A stretch of 64,000 nt of DNA from Pyropia yezoensis (Eukaryota; Rhodophyta; Bangiophyceae; Bangiales; Bangiaceae). Positions 20,507-32,524 of this stretch are shown here, piece by piece (the first letter of the stretch is position 1; each line of letters opens with the position of its first letter). The position numbers and the translations under genes were made by a program. The DNA lies in the NCBI GenBank assembly GCA_009829735.1, contig CM020618.1:23111346-23175345 (forward strand), written 5' to 3'. The notes under the pieces are model-generated. The model was given only the letters and a program-made list of their open reading frames with translations. It was not told where the DNA came from and ran no database searches.

Positions 20507-23500
20507 TCACGTTGAGCGAGGGCTGCTAGGGTCTATATCATTCCGGGCACAGTATGCCCGGACCTTCTCAGCGGGAAGGTCCTCCACATACTCCCACGTA
20601 TCATCCTTGGCTTTGTAGCCAAACCAACGCACCCTCAACATGAGGCGGTCAGTGTCCTCATCCCAGCCGTGGTCGATGAACTTATCGAACACGTACTCCT
20701 GCGGGCCCTGTTCGGCCGCAGGCAGCGAGGGGAGGCGCCACGCTTCCAACGCACGTGCCCAAGCTGGGTCGCCTGCAGGCAGTGGTGCAACTTTGACCAC
20801 GTCCTGTCCGTTCACTGTGCGGACCCCATCGTCACTTTCGATGGTGAAGCGCCGCCCATTAGTACGAAGGACCTGGTACGGCCCCTTCGTCTGGAATACC
20901 AACTTACCCCCAGTTGGGGTTTGTGAGTGTACCAGCACCCATTCACCCTGCTCGGGGACATGCTTAGCATTGCGCACCTTTTGTCAAAGGTACGCTTGTA
21001 GCGCTTTTGTGCTTTGTCCATCTCAGCCCTGACTTTAGGGATGAGGTGTTTAAGCCTAGCAGCGAACCCCGCCTTACTCTCAGTAGGAGTAGGCGTACTG
21101 CCACCACCCTCCCTAGTTGGGAGCTGCCGCCGCACGGCAATAGACCGCACGCGACGGGGGGTCACAAAAGCGAGGGGTACTTCCCCGGTAGATGAGTGAG
21201 CCTGCGAATTGTACGCAGTGGAAAGAATAGAACTGTATTGGTCCCACGTTTTCACATGCTCACTCACATAGTGGCGCAGCTGCCGAACAATAGTTTTGTT
21301 GAAGCGCTCCACCTGCCCGTTAGTTTGTGGGTGGTAGGGGGTAGCATAGTTTGCCTTAACCCCCAACATATCCAGCACTCCCTGAAACAGTACAGACGCA
21401 AATTGCGGTCCATTGTCCGATAGTGTACTATCCGGAATGCCATACGCGGCAACCCAGTGATCTAGGAAGGCTGACACGACCGACATGGCCGTGATCTCTG
21501 CCAGTGGGACCGCTCGCGTAAGTTCCGTGAAGCGGTCACAGATGACCAGGAGGTATTGGTTGCCCTCCTCGGTCACTGGCAGTGGCCCAAGGATGTCCAT
21601 CGCCAAGGCGGCAAAGGCTCCTTTGCCGGGAACAGTAGCATAGCCGTAGTAGGCCGCCGTTCCATCAGACGGTTCTGTGCACAACTTGTGCAGGCAGCCA
21701 CCCAACTGTAGATGTCCACCACCATGGATGGCCAGTAGTACCTGGTCCTCAGGGTCTGGTACAGTTTACTAGACCCCAGGTGTCCACCTGTGGGAGCGTT
21801 ATGCTCCCTCTCAAGGATACTGTCCTTGAGGGATGCGGGGACGACAAGTCGTTCGGTCCCCTGGAATACCCCCCTCCTCATGAGGAGGCCATCGTCTCCC
21901 AGAAAGAACCGCGTCATCGCCACTGTATCCATTGTATCCCTCTGCGACTTGCAGAAGGGATCCTCGGCCTGGGCCTTCACCACCTCGTCCAGGGACAGGG
22001 GCAAGTACTTCCTGTTCCCTGGCGCCTCGGGGTTCAACGCCTGACCCGAGCGCGTGACTACCCCCACGATGGGGATGTCCTCATCGACTGGGTTAGTGTC
22101 CAGCCCCTCGGTAGGTACCCGAGAGAGGCCGTCGGCAAGGGCATGTTGCCTGCCAGGTCGGTACTCAATATCAAAGTTGAAGGGTGCCAGTCGCACCCTC
22201 CACCGATTGAGACGAGTGTTCGTACAGTCCGTCTTAAAGATGAACTGCAACGCGCGGTGGTCACAGCGGATGAGGAACTTCTCACCCTCTAGGTAGTGAC
22301 GAAGTGACGTCACCGCCCACACCACTGCGAGTCCTTCCAACTCGGTGACTCCGTAGTTCTTCTCGGCCGAGTTCAGCCCCTTACTGAAGTATCCCACCGG
22401 CAAGTACTCCTTGTCCGGCTGCTGCTGAAGCAACAAACAACCAAGTTGGTCGTAGCTAGCATCCACATCCAGGATGTAGTGGCCTCCCAACTCGGGAATA
22501 GCCAGGATAGGGGGCTTCAGCAGAAGGTCCCGAAGAGTCTCAAAGGATTCCTGCTCCACCCGACTTCGGGGAGGCAGGTTCTTCGGTAGCGTTGAGCTCA
22601 CTAGCTCATTCAACGGCTTCGCCACCTTGGCGAAGCCCTTGGTGAAACGTCGGTACATGTTACACATCCCGAGGAAGCTCCTCATCTGGGTCTGAGTCCG
22701 GGGGTACTGAGCCTTACGAATGGCCCTCAAGTTCTTCTCGTTAACACTGAGACGCCCCGGACGGACAACGTGTCTCAAGTATTCCACCTCTTGAGTGAAG
22801 AGGTGGCACTTACTCGCCTTCAGTGACACACCGGCGTCAGCAAGTAGCTTGAACACCTGGCCAAGATGGCCATTGTGCTCCTCCGGACTTCGGGAGAACA
22901 CAATGATATCGTCTAGGTACACGAGACAGATCTGCCACCGTACTCCGGCCAGAATCATGTCCATAGCGCGCTGGAAAGTTGCCGGCGCGTTACACAGACC
23001 AAACGGTAGACGCTTGCACTGGTAGGTTTCACAGTGACAGGTAAAGGTAGTTTTATGCCTGTCCTCCGGGGCAATGGGAATTTGCCAGTACCCCGCGTTA
23101 CAGTCCAGGGTAGAGAACACGTTCGCCTCCCCCAGAGAGTCCAGACAGACGTCCATCTTAGGTAGGGGATAACTGTCCTTCACCGTGCTCTCGTTGAGCT
23201 TGCGGTAGTCGATACAGAACCGGGGGGTCCCATCAACTTTGGGGACGATAACCACCGGACTCGCCCACTCGGCGTTCCTGGCCTCGATCACATCGAAGGC
23301 CTCCATGCGAGCAACTTGCTCCTTAACGAGGGCCCTTTAACGGGGTCCTCCCCTATACGGTTGTTGGCGTATAGGGGGTGCACCGGGTTTCAACTCGATC
23401 CGGTGTTGGGTAGCTCTCATGAGTCCCAATTGACCATCCCACAACCTGTGATATTGGTCCAAGAGGCGTTCAACTTGAACCCTCAACCTGGGTGGAACAC

Positions 23501-24480
23501 CATCCATGTTCACATGGGGCCGAAGAGAGATGGCCGACTTGGCTTGATGCTTCTCCTTTCCGGACTTCGGGTCGCTACTTGCGCCCGCGTTGAGGGTGAC
23601 CGCTACTGCCGGTCCCTCGTGTTGGTCGATATAGCCGAACTTGGCTCCCGACTTGAAGTACTTCGGCGACGAGCTCAGGTTCATCACCTGGATCCTCCAC
23701 GGGACTCCGGCTTTGGAGTCCATCGTGCCAAGGGCAACATGCACTTGGTGCTTGCGAGCAAGACGGGGGTAAGGGTGCACCAACCCGTTCCCCGTATAAT
23801 CAGTTACAACATCAACGTGCGCCACCGAGTTGGGGGGCAACGTGACTTCACGGGCTAAAGGCAGGGTAGCAGTAAACCCTCTCCTCACAGAGCAAACAGG
23901 CTTCGACTGTGAGACCGTCACTGGAGCCACAGACTTTCCCTTACCAAGGATGGGGATAGTCTCCCCATTCATCAACTTGACTCAGTACTCAGGGCCACAA
24001 ATCAAAGGCACTTGTGTTACGACATAAAGGGTACACAGAAGCAGGGGTACCGATATATTCTCAACTACACAATAGGTCACGTCGACCTCATGGGTTCCCA
24101 ACCTAGTTGGTAGGGTCACGGCACCAACAATGGGAAGCACCCCACCATTGATATCGATCATATGGTCAGCTTTAGACTTCCAGCGTTGGAGCTTCATCTC
24201 CTTTGGTAATAGCGACTTGCGTATCAAGGAGGCTCCTGACCCGGTATCAAGTACGATACGGGCACAAAAGGCGCGGCCGGGGGCAAGTTGCACCCGTCCA
24301 GCCACCTGGAAGTTCTCACCCGTCAGCACCGCGATGACCCGACGTGGGTTTACGTTCTTGGGGAGTCCTACCCGAGGTGGGCGGACTCCCTTAGGTCGCC
24401 GCAGTATCCGGCACGGTTGGTTCGTCCTCTTGACCCACTTGGCCGAGGCTGCCGTTGTGAGCTTCGGACGACCAGCTCCA
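20507..24480 (-). pseudogene. pol: Pol region of element X (broken)
   Basis: Minus-strand Ty3/gypsy pol in the usual order: protease (about 24000-24450, LDTGSGASLI), reverse transcriptase (about 22500-23310, FCIDYRKLN and YLDDII), RNase H (about 22100-22500, LDVDASYDQLG), integrase zinc-binding region (about 21660-21800, CTSCAQNR), integrase core (about 21000-21640, YHPQTNGQVERFNK) and a C-terminal chromodomain-like module (about 20510-20630, RVRWFGYKAKDDTWEYVEDL). The region is spread over several frames with roughly four breaks. It faces the antisense gene, the two ending about 110 bp apart. Confidence 0.88.
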
Positions 24481-24483
24481 CGG

Positions 24484-26431
24484 TCATTCGTTTCCCGCCG
24501 ACTTGGCGTCCGAATCTGAGGACGAAGGGGAAGACGACGAGTCCGAGGACGACGTGTCCGCCCCCATTGCCGAGGGTGTGGCGACCGCCACCACCGGTCG
24601 AGACCCACCCTCGCGGCGTGAACGTACTTCGTTCGTAGCCGACTTCTTACTCGCATTCCTAACAAGTTGTTGGATGCGTTTACTCAACTTGGGGTAATCA
24701 TATGCCCAGTGTCCATCGGAGTTGCAGTTCCAACACCGATTGTCAGTTCCCGGAGGGGTCTTCCCAACTGGGGAAGACGAAGAGACACCCTGGGAAGTTC
24801 CCACGGCAGCTACCACCCTCTCCTTGCGGATACGGCGTGCCTCTCTCAACTCTCTGGCCTGGCGCGCCTCCTCCCGTTCCTTGGCCAACTCGGCCTGACG
24901 CTCCTGGCGTTGCTCCTCCCGCAACTTGCGGTAGACCTCGCCTCTGCGGTAGGCGAACCTAGCCAACTCGGCCAGGGTCGCCCGGGCAGTGTTATGCTCC
25001 CGGGTCTCCATCCGGACTGACCAATGGAGCCCCTCCACAAGCCGACTCTTCACCACAGCTTGTGGATGAAGGAACCCACAAAGATTGTTGAGCTTACGGA
25101 CTCGCTCCGCAAAGGACAACTCGTCCTCCGCCTCTTCCTGGTGGGCTTGCGTAAACTCCTCGACTTGAGAAGCCAGCGCCGCTTCATCAACCATGGCTCT
25201 CAACAACCAGTTGACGAGCTCCTGATAGGACGTCACCTCACCAGCGCCTCCACTTGAGGAGCTGGGCATGACGGACATAAGCTCTGTCCGCAGGTCGCCC
25301 TTCGTAAACTCCTGTAGCATGTAGAAAGCCATGCCTTTACTTATGGCATTGTCGTCACAGGCTTTTGTGAAGCGACGTAGGAACTCAAAGACACGGAGGG
25401 GGGCAGTTCCATCCCACTCCGCTTTGTGCCCAAAAGAGTGAAGTGCATTCTTCTTGGCACGGTCCATGGCTCGGGCCTGGTCAGGACCATACGCCACCGA
25501 CTTGTTGTGGAGGGCGTAGGTCTCACAGTCAAAGATCCTCTGGTAGACCTAGTTGGCTACCTGGATCTTGGGCGGCACCTCACGTTGAGGGAACAGCCGC
25601 TGTGGCACTGGGGTAAGTTCACCCTCAGTGCCTGTAGTCCGGCGCGGCGCGCTTGGTGTACCCGCCGGCGTTTCCGGGGGGAACCCCCCCATGAAGGGCG
25701 TACGCCCCACCGAGTATGGTGTGGCTCCCTCGTTGGGAGTCACAGGTGTCGCCCCCAGTTCGGGGCGACCAGAGGTAGGCGTGAGGAGGGATTCCCCCTG
25801 CGCCTGCGGGCTCGAAAGCCCCGATCCGGTCTGGACATTAAGGCCATCTGGCAAACTCGCCACAATCTGATTCAGAATAGTATTCGTCATCGTGACCACC
25901 AGGTCCGGCAAAGTCTGCCGCAACACATTGGTCGCCTCCCGACGGACAGTTTCCGCGAGGAGTGGATTGACGACTCCAGTTGAGTCTCGGTCCGCCTCCG
26001 GGAGTCCACCTGAGGGGTAACCACGTTCCTCAGGGGTCTCAACCGGGGGCATTGGCGCGAGCCCATCGCCGACCAACGGAGGTCCGCCGACCCCCGAAAG
26101 CCTAGTTGGCGACGGCTCCAAGCCAAAGTTGGCTCCAACCCGAGTGGAACCCGCGGGGACAGTCCTCACCCCTTGGGACGTTCCCGTTGAGTGTACCACG
26201 CGGTGGCCAGACTTCGGCCCACTCACATCAGAAGTGTCACCCGAGTGAACTCCCGACTGAGTCGTGGTGGCCTGTTGCCCGCCCGCACTTCCAGTCCTGC
26301 TGGCTTGAGGGACCTCTAGTCCCTCTGCGACCCCAGGTAAACCCACCTGTGTCTCACCAGTATTCAACGGCACTGAAGTACGTGCGTCACCCGTGTACTC
26401 CCCGGACGACGGGGGGTCCGAACTAGCCATG
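24484..26431 (-). pseudogene. gag: Gag region of element X (broken)
   Basis: Begins with an ATG at about 26431, roughly 100 bp after the primer-binding site. The N-terminal 290 residues are Pro/Gly/Ser/Thr-rich with little order. The following part is helical and charged (LREEQRQERQAELAKEREEARQ style coiled coil near 24800-24950) and ends with a CCHC knuckle (CWNCNSDGHWAYD, about 24706-24745) and an acidic-serine stretch. About one break. This is a larger gag than that of the nested chromovirus and resembles the 727-aa gag of family Z in layout. Confidence 0.8.
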
Positions 26432-26528
26432 TTGGCTGACGATCCGTATGACACGGTCCAAGTCCACCGTTCCTCTGAGACAGAGGGCCCCCTACACCCG
26501 GGTGCACCCGGAGGTAAAGTTTACCTCT

Positions 26529-26547
26529 GTCCCCTGCTGCTCCACCA
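26529..26547 (-). promoter_or_regulatory. Primer-binding site of X
   Basis: Minus strand TGGTGGAGCAGCAGGGGAC, two bases inside the 5' LTR. It is complementary to a tRNA 3' end of the form ...CTGCTCCACCA. It is identical over 19 nt to the site of family Z at 60822-60840. I cannot name the tRNA from the sequence alone. Confidence 0.8.
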
Positions 26548-26549
26548 AA

Positions 26550-27017
26550 TGTGGCAAAAACCACATGCACACACGGCACCCAAGTTGGGGCGGTGTACAA
26601 GGGCTGCCTCCCGTGTCGGGGGAACCGGAAGAAGTGCAAGTCGCACACACTCTGTCCCTGTTGTGGGGCAAACCCCCCACTGACAAACAAGAGGATGGTG
26701 TGTGGTCCAACAGTTTCTTGGTCGGGACGGGGACGCAGGGCCAAGCCCCGCTGTCCCTCCCCTTATCCCCCCAGGGTCCCCTCAGAATCTCGCCACTCAG
26801 AACCTCCCACCCCAGCACCTGCCCACCGGGCCACACGAAAATCAAGACGATAAATGCAGAAAACCCTCAAATCCAAGTTGGATTTACTACTAAGCTAACT
26901 ATCCCAAACTTAGGGAATATGGACCCAAATGCAGGGGGAGGAACGGATCAGGCTAGTGGCCTGCCGCCCCTTGCATGGCACGTGTTGCCCCCCTACCTGG
27001 GGGTCAATACTGCCACA
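26550..27017 (-). repeat. 5' LTR of X
   Basis: 468 bp. Read on the plus strand it starts TGTGGCA and ends TGCCACA, so its ends are perfect 7-bp inverted repeats. It differs from the split 3' LTR at several positions. Confidence 0.92.
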
Positions 27018-30000
27018 AGCTCCATCAAGACCAGGTCTAGTTCGCTCCGGAATGATCTGGAAGACTGGAGATCCTTTCAGATCGTTCACCACGCCCTCGA
27101 AGTCGGGTTTCCGGTCGGTGACCCTCGATATCGCGGCTTCCTCGCGACAGCTGTGAAAAGTGTCCCCAAGATCGAGGCTGCCTATTGGGAGGCCGGCTCT
27201 CGCCCCCCGATTTGGAGGGTGGTGCTCCTAATCACACACGATTTCGAGGTGTCCAACCCTGATGTTGGAAAGCATACCCCCGATATCGAGAGAAAACCCT
27301 CTATCGAGGGATGCATTTTCTGTAGGGCTATGGTAGCCCCCGACCCTCCCGTGGCGATGCGCGCCGTTTCCACGGCCGTGACTTCGCTGCCGGGATAGCG
27401 CGGGGTGGCGCTGGCCTGCTTTGCCGTCGTGGGCGCCATGGGCTCTGCCCTCACCTGCCGAGACGCGGCGGTGCGCCGAGGCGCCGCATCATTGACACCC
27501 GCAGTCATTTCAGACTTAGCCCCCGACGCTTAAGCTGCACTGGCGCCGGAAGAATATCCTGCCGCAACGTCGACCGCCATGGTAAACTGTCACTGGTGTT
27601 TTCAGCCGACCCGACACCCGAAAACGGTATGCCCCCGGAGCTGTTCTCGTGGCACGCTGGGAAGGGGGAGGGGTAGAGGACGCGCAAAGAGGACGTCACT
27701 GGCGCTCAAGCGTTGCACGGCGACTGCTTGGTTGGCGCCCAACCACACTTGTTCTTGCTGGCGATGGCGGCAGGCGCACAACTTCTCATGTATTTATTAG
27801 TTCGCAATCAAAAGTGTATAAATGACACACTGGTGATTTTGAATTACATTGATTGTTAGAAAGTCAATTCAGAACTTGTCTCAATTAAACATCCTTTCAT
27901 CAAAGCCGACTATCGAAATGCACCCATTTACACAACCGTAGTAGGAAGCAGGGCTGAGGCGAAAGTTATAGGGGTAGTAAAGACAGATTAAGTTACAGTT
28001 AATTATCAAGGAGCGACGATAGCTACGGCACGTGTGCATTCATGTACAAGACAATCACATGACTTTCACTCAGCAAAAGAGAACATGAGCACGAACCCCC
28101 GCCAGCGGTCGTGGCCGGTGGCGGCCACTACCACCCCACCGGGGTCCTGCGGCGGCCACGACCTCCCTGCAGGCGCCCGCACTGCGGACCTGCTCCCGGC
28201 CGAGGGCAGCCACGCCCACCCTGCCGGCATTGTCGCCGCCAAAGTGCTCCCCTCTGGTGGCGGCTACGACCACCGCGCCAACGCCGGCGCCGTCGGCGTG
28301 CTTCTTGCCGGCGCTGGCCACACCTACCTCACTGCACAGATGAGAAAAGCACCCACGATTGTCCCTCTGGACACGCTGAGTTCCTGGACTCACTTTAGAA
28401 GGCCACGAGAAGCCCCGCCCCAAAGGCCAGCCTCCATACGGCCAAGAGACTGCGCTGAAGCTCCGAGACTTTGTGTGTAAACTAGGCCCACTACTAGAGT
28501 GTACGGCGCAATCTGGGGTGCCCCTCTTCTCGCCTCAACCCGTGCCTTCAACCATCAGTGCGTCACTCACTCAGGCGGTGCGCGATGTGCTAAGCAGCGC
28601 TCATAGTGAATAGTTGGTGCTGAAAACGATTGTCGCGACTCCCACGTACTCGGCGTCCTTTGCTACTCTGCTACTCGGTCCTGCTGGAGATGCCTCACAG
28701 GGCGCGACACGCTCAACGTACAGGCGGGCTGGCCCGGGCTTCCTCTCTCCGGAACCGACAAGCAGCACGAGTCAAATACCCCACTGAGGCGCGACAGTGG
28801 CACCGCTGGTCGTTCGCAGAGAAGACATGTCTTCGATGTGGTACAGCCAAGGACGCCACGCCAGACAGTTTCTACACCTGCGACCCAAGAACATCATGTT
28901 TGGACCCTGCTACGTTATCCCCTTCACGCGCATGGACGCCACACAAGCGCAGGAGAGTGGGATGGGTCGTGAGTGTCAGCGCTCAGGAACGCCCGACCCG
29001 CGGCCCGGACTTCAAGTCAGACTTGGTACACGTGGCGTCCACGCGGAGAATATATTTCATCCATGATTATAGAACGTTTAATAACTTGCAATAACTTATC
29101 TATAATTTCCGGCCCCAGAGTATATGAGATATTAATAATCTTGCAACCCTGGTAGGAAGACCTCCCTGAGGCCCGTTCGCAGACGCATCTTCGTGTAAAC
29201 ATAACCCCGATACAACGCCCACAGCGCTGCGAAAGGAAGCATGCCCGCAAGATTTGGTACATGGGCGGAAGTACACATTTGAAGCGGACTGTCACTGCGG
29301 TCCTGCAAGGTCTGATGCTCTCGTGTGGTAGTTGGTGTCGTCAGGGACAGTCATGGCTCGTGAAAGGCGCTGTCACGAGGACCGAAAGTCCAAGGGGAAG
29401 TGAAAAATTATCGAGTTGTACGTTAATGAACTCTCGGACGTGAGCGGCGTCATAACGTTATAACATACGCGTGCCACTCGCGTATGTTAGAACGTTATAA
29501 CGCCCGTATAACGTGCTCGACCAATCAGAGCCGCGTTTTGTTTATGCGAAGCGGGGCTGCGAACGGGCCTGAGGCGAGTGCGCAAATTTCATGAAATTTC
29601 CCGCCATCCCGTGACATCGCACACCTTTGCCGCCCACCCTGTCACACGCTTGGCGAGGAGCCGTTTGATACTGCTAATGCATTGACCAACCAATTTCTTA
29701 TGCAGGAGCGTGGCAAGACCCACATTGTGATGTCATCCACATCGTAGACGCTACATACTTAGGATCGGTTCATCCCATTCCCATGGCATCGTCAGTCGGC
29801 GAACGACCGAAGAGAGAAAAAAGGCCCTGACGCCCACCGTGCGAAAGTGCGAACAGCGTGCATTGCCGTGCGGAGATCAGTTGAAGGCGTGCAAGGCCGT
29901 CGTGTGGTTGTCCTGTTGTGGTAGTAGAGCTATCCAGGTGGATCCGCTCGGGCTGCGCAAGTCTCCTTCAAGCCGAACAAGCTGTCCTTGGTTCCGGGTA

Positions 30001-32493
30001 GGCCGGTCACGCGATAGGTCCGGTGCGCCCCGCCCACAGGAGCATAGGTGCCACGTTTGGCTGTGTTGGTCCAATAGGACGACTGGCTCATGCGCGCTGC
30101 TCGGTCCGCGCGACGCAACCATTGTGGTTGATGGTAGCTAGAGCCGCAGTCTTCTGCACCGCCCGATGACTTTCTACACCATGATTCCGAGCGGCCAAAA
30201 GACGAGTGCGCTTCATTCCTTCCACCTCACATCACGCCGTCCCCCCCACCGACCCCCCGACCTCCACACCTGCCGGTCCAGACCGTCGTTGCCAACTATT
30301 CTGAATCTTGGGCCGTTGTTTCGCGGTGGACGAATGAGCGGTCCTGATGTGGCAAAGTAACCTGGGCAATGGGCGCGTGCCTGTTGCGTGGCCAGCCTCA
30401 CCCCAAGCAACGGGGTTGATCAGTCTGGTCCTTGAACAGGTCCAGCAGACGAGCCCCCTGGCGGGGTCGCGAGTGCCTCTGTACAGTGGCCCTGCGTCGC
30501 GCAGCGAGGGCGACTCACCTCGAGTATGTATGCAAGTCCACATGGCCCCCTGAGAGTGCCCACACGCTCACCCCAACCCATTCATCGCCACCCCCTAGAT
30601 ACCAGACAGAAGCTGCCGGCTCGGGGGTCCGCTGGAAAGGTGACGCAAGGCCTGGCACGTCCATCAGGGGGGTAGCGGATCCTTCTGAGGAAGCAGTGGG
30701 CGTTCGGAAGCAGTGGGCGGAAGAGACACGGGAACGGCCCAGAGTGGTGTGTGGCGTCAAAGGAAGGACCGCCGGGGAGCCGGGGAGGCGGGGGAGCCGT
30801 GGCGACCCCCCGCCGGTCTCGCCAGCGGGAGTCACTCTCCCCACTTAGTACCCGTCGCCTAGCCCACCGCCCTACCGTCGGTCTGACTCGCTGGGCGCCC
30901 TGCCCCGCAATCACGTTGGTCGGGGGGGGAAAGGAAGGGGTGAGTCTGGCGGAGTATCGGTCCACCAGAGCGGCTGGGGCGGTGTCCCGCCGGGCCCGTT
31001 AGCCCCCCAGTGGCCGCGTCCACGTTCCCCCCCCCCCTGCTGGTTGTGTGGGAGAGGTCTACGGCGACCACAGCGGGGCGGCATACCCCAGCATATTGTT
31101 CGTGAGCGGGAGGACGGGGATGTGTCCCTGGTGGCCGGGCGGGGGGAGTGTGGCGAGCGCTACCACCAACGGCGGGCGCCAAGCCTTGCCTTGCCGTCTC
31201 CCCCAGGACGGCCACAGCGAGGGCAATTGGCCACTCCGCGCGGGCGAGGGAGCGGGGGAGCGACCGGATCCCGCACCCGCCACCCCTTGAGGGAGCGTTG
31301 CCGCTGCCGCGGCAGCTCCCCTGCACCCGCGGCGGCCGAGCTCCCTCAGGAGGGGCAGGCGGCTCTGGGGATTGGCGGCGGCTGGCCCGCCGGGGAGGGG
31401 GGACTGGGACGGTGTCCGCTGGGCCCCGGCACCACCCCCCTGCGGGGGGGTGCCGGCAGCCCTCCCCCTTGCCGCCGGCACCGCGTCACGCGGCGGCGGA
31501 CGCTGCCGGACGACTCGCCCCTCGCCGCCGCGGGCGCCGTCGCCGTGCGCTCCGCGAGGCCCCCCCGCCGCCCGCTGCCCCCTACGCCGTCGCCACGCCG
31601 TCGCTGCGATGCCGCCGCTCGCTGTTGCCGCCGCCATCTTCTTTGTTGCCGCAGTGACATCCGCTTCAGCCCCGCATGTTCCCGTCATTGAGAAGAGGAG
31701 GGGAGGGGGGGGGGGGTGGGGGGGGCGTAAGGGTAGGTAGAAGGCCGCCGCCGCCTACGTGTTGGTGGCGGCGGTCAGTGAGTCTCCAGAGTCCAGAGGA
31801 GGTGCAGGACGCGGGGTAGTGGTTACGCGGGCGGGGGAGGAACAAGCAAGGGAGGGGAGGGGTGGGAGAGCGGCGGCGCGCGGGGGAGGGAGGGGGGCGC
31901 GCGGTGAGCCCCCCGTGGCCAGGACACATTCCCGTTGGTCCGCGTCGCCGCATCACTCGCGGGCCGCCGGTGCCACGCCTGAGGTGGCGGTGATGCGCGG
32001 GTGGCGTCTGGCAGGCAGCGGCGCCTGACAGGGGGTGCGGTTCCCTCTCTTCCGCCTTCACCCCCCCCACCTTCCCTCCTCCTCCCAAGCACTGGGTTGC
32101 GTTGGCGTACGTGCTGCTGCTTCTGAGCCTGTCTCTCGTGGCGACGTCGGAAGGGAGAGAGATACCCCGCCCACGTCGGCGGCAACGTCGAGGTGGCGTG
32201 CAAACCTCTACCTCGTAACGTCACCCGGCGGGCCGCCCACGTGCGGGCGGCCTCCGCTGCCCTCCCCAGGCGGTCCCCGCGCGGCGCCGCGTGGTCGAGA
32301 CGCTCCGCTGCGCGGGTCGGTCAGTGCATTCGTCCACCCCCCTCGCCCTTCTATACCTGTCCCCCCTGCTCCCCTCCTCCACTTCCTCACAGACTCCTGC
32401 CCATCACGCCTCCAAGTGCTGCTCCCTGCCCCCACCCTGTCGTGCCCCACCACCCCCTCCACCCCCCCCTTCACATCTCTACGGTGACAGCGT
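27018..32493. other. Region without a recognisable gene
   Basis: Unique-looking DNA with several AT-rich islets (about 27790-28010 and 29040-29150) inside GC-rich sequence. Reading frames such as 28034-28480 and 28630-29094 have no domain signature, and overlapping frames on the other strand are equally long, so I do not call them. From about 31000 the sequence becomes very GC-rich, with G runs (about 31690-31725), leading to the zinc-finger gene at 32525. Hairpin at 29447-29503. Confidence 0.4.
29447..29503. repeat. Long hairpin in an AT-rich islet
   Basis: Arms 29447-29471 and 29479-29503 are 25 bp each with two mismatches, around a 7-base loop (TGCCACT). The arms contain the repeated word AACGTT and ATAAC and a central CGCG. 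It may be a foldback element, a small-RNA hairpin or a binding site for a dimeric protein. Confidence 0.75.
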
Positions 32494-32515
32494 CCCCCCC
32501 CCCCCCCCCCCCCCC
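32494..32515 (+). repeat. C22 run just before a start codon
   Basis: Twenty-two cytosines end nine bases before the ATG at 32525. Similar C-rich pyrimidine tracts precede the genes at 38114 and (on the minus strand) 41385. Confidence 0.7.
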
Positions 32516-32524
32516 GCCGCTGCC

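Larger units (their letters stand above)
3430..27017 (-). mobile_element. Ty3/gypsy LTR retrotransposon X (split by a nested insertion)
   Basis: Minus orientation is shown by three signs: the primer-binding site next to the LTR at 26550, the polypurine tract next to the other LTR at 18118, and the direction of gag-pol. Without the nested chromovirus the element is about 9.4 kb: LTR about 470 bp, internal region 18118-26549 about 8.4 kb. It is broken (about five breaks in gag-pol) and its two LTRs differ at several sites, so it is older than the element inserted in it. Outside ends 3430 and 27017 show no matching target duplication. Confidence 0.85.

Noticed and set aside
28630-29094. ORF with a CxxC pair (CLRCGTAKDAT)
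   Set aside because: A single Cys pair with no fold or repeat support, overlapping an equally long frame.
32291-32524. Upstream extension of the zinc-finger gene from a GTG codon
   Set aside because: Reads through C runs and a pyrimidine-rich leader with low-complexity translation; the first ATG is at 32525.
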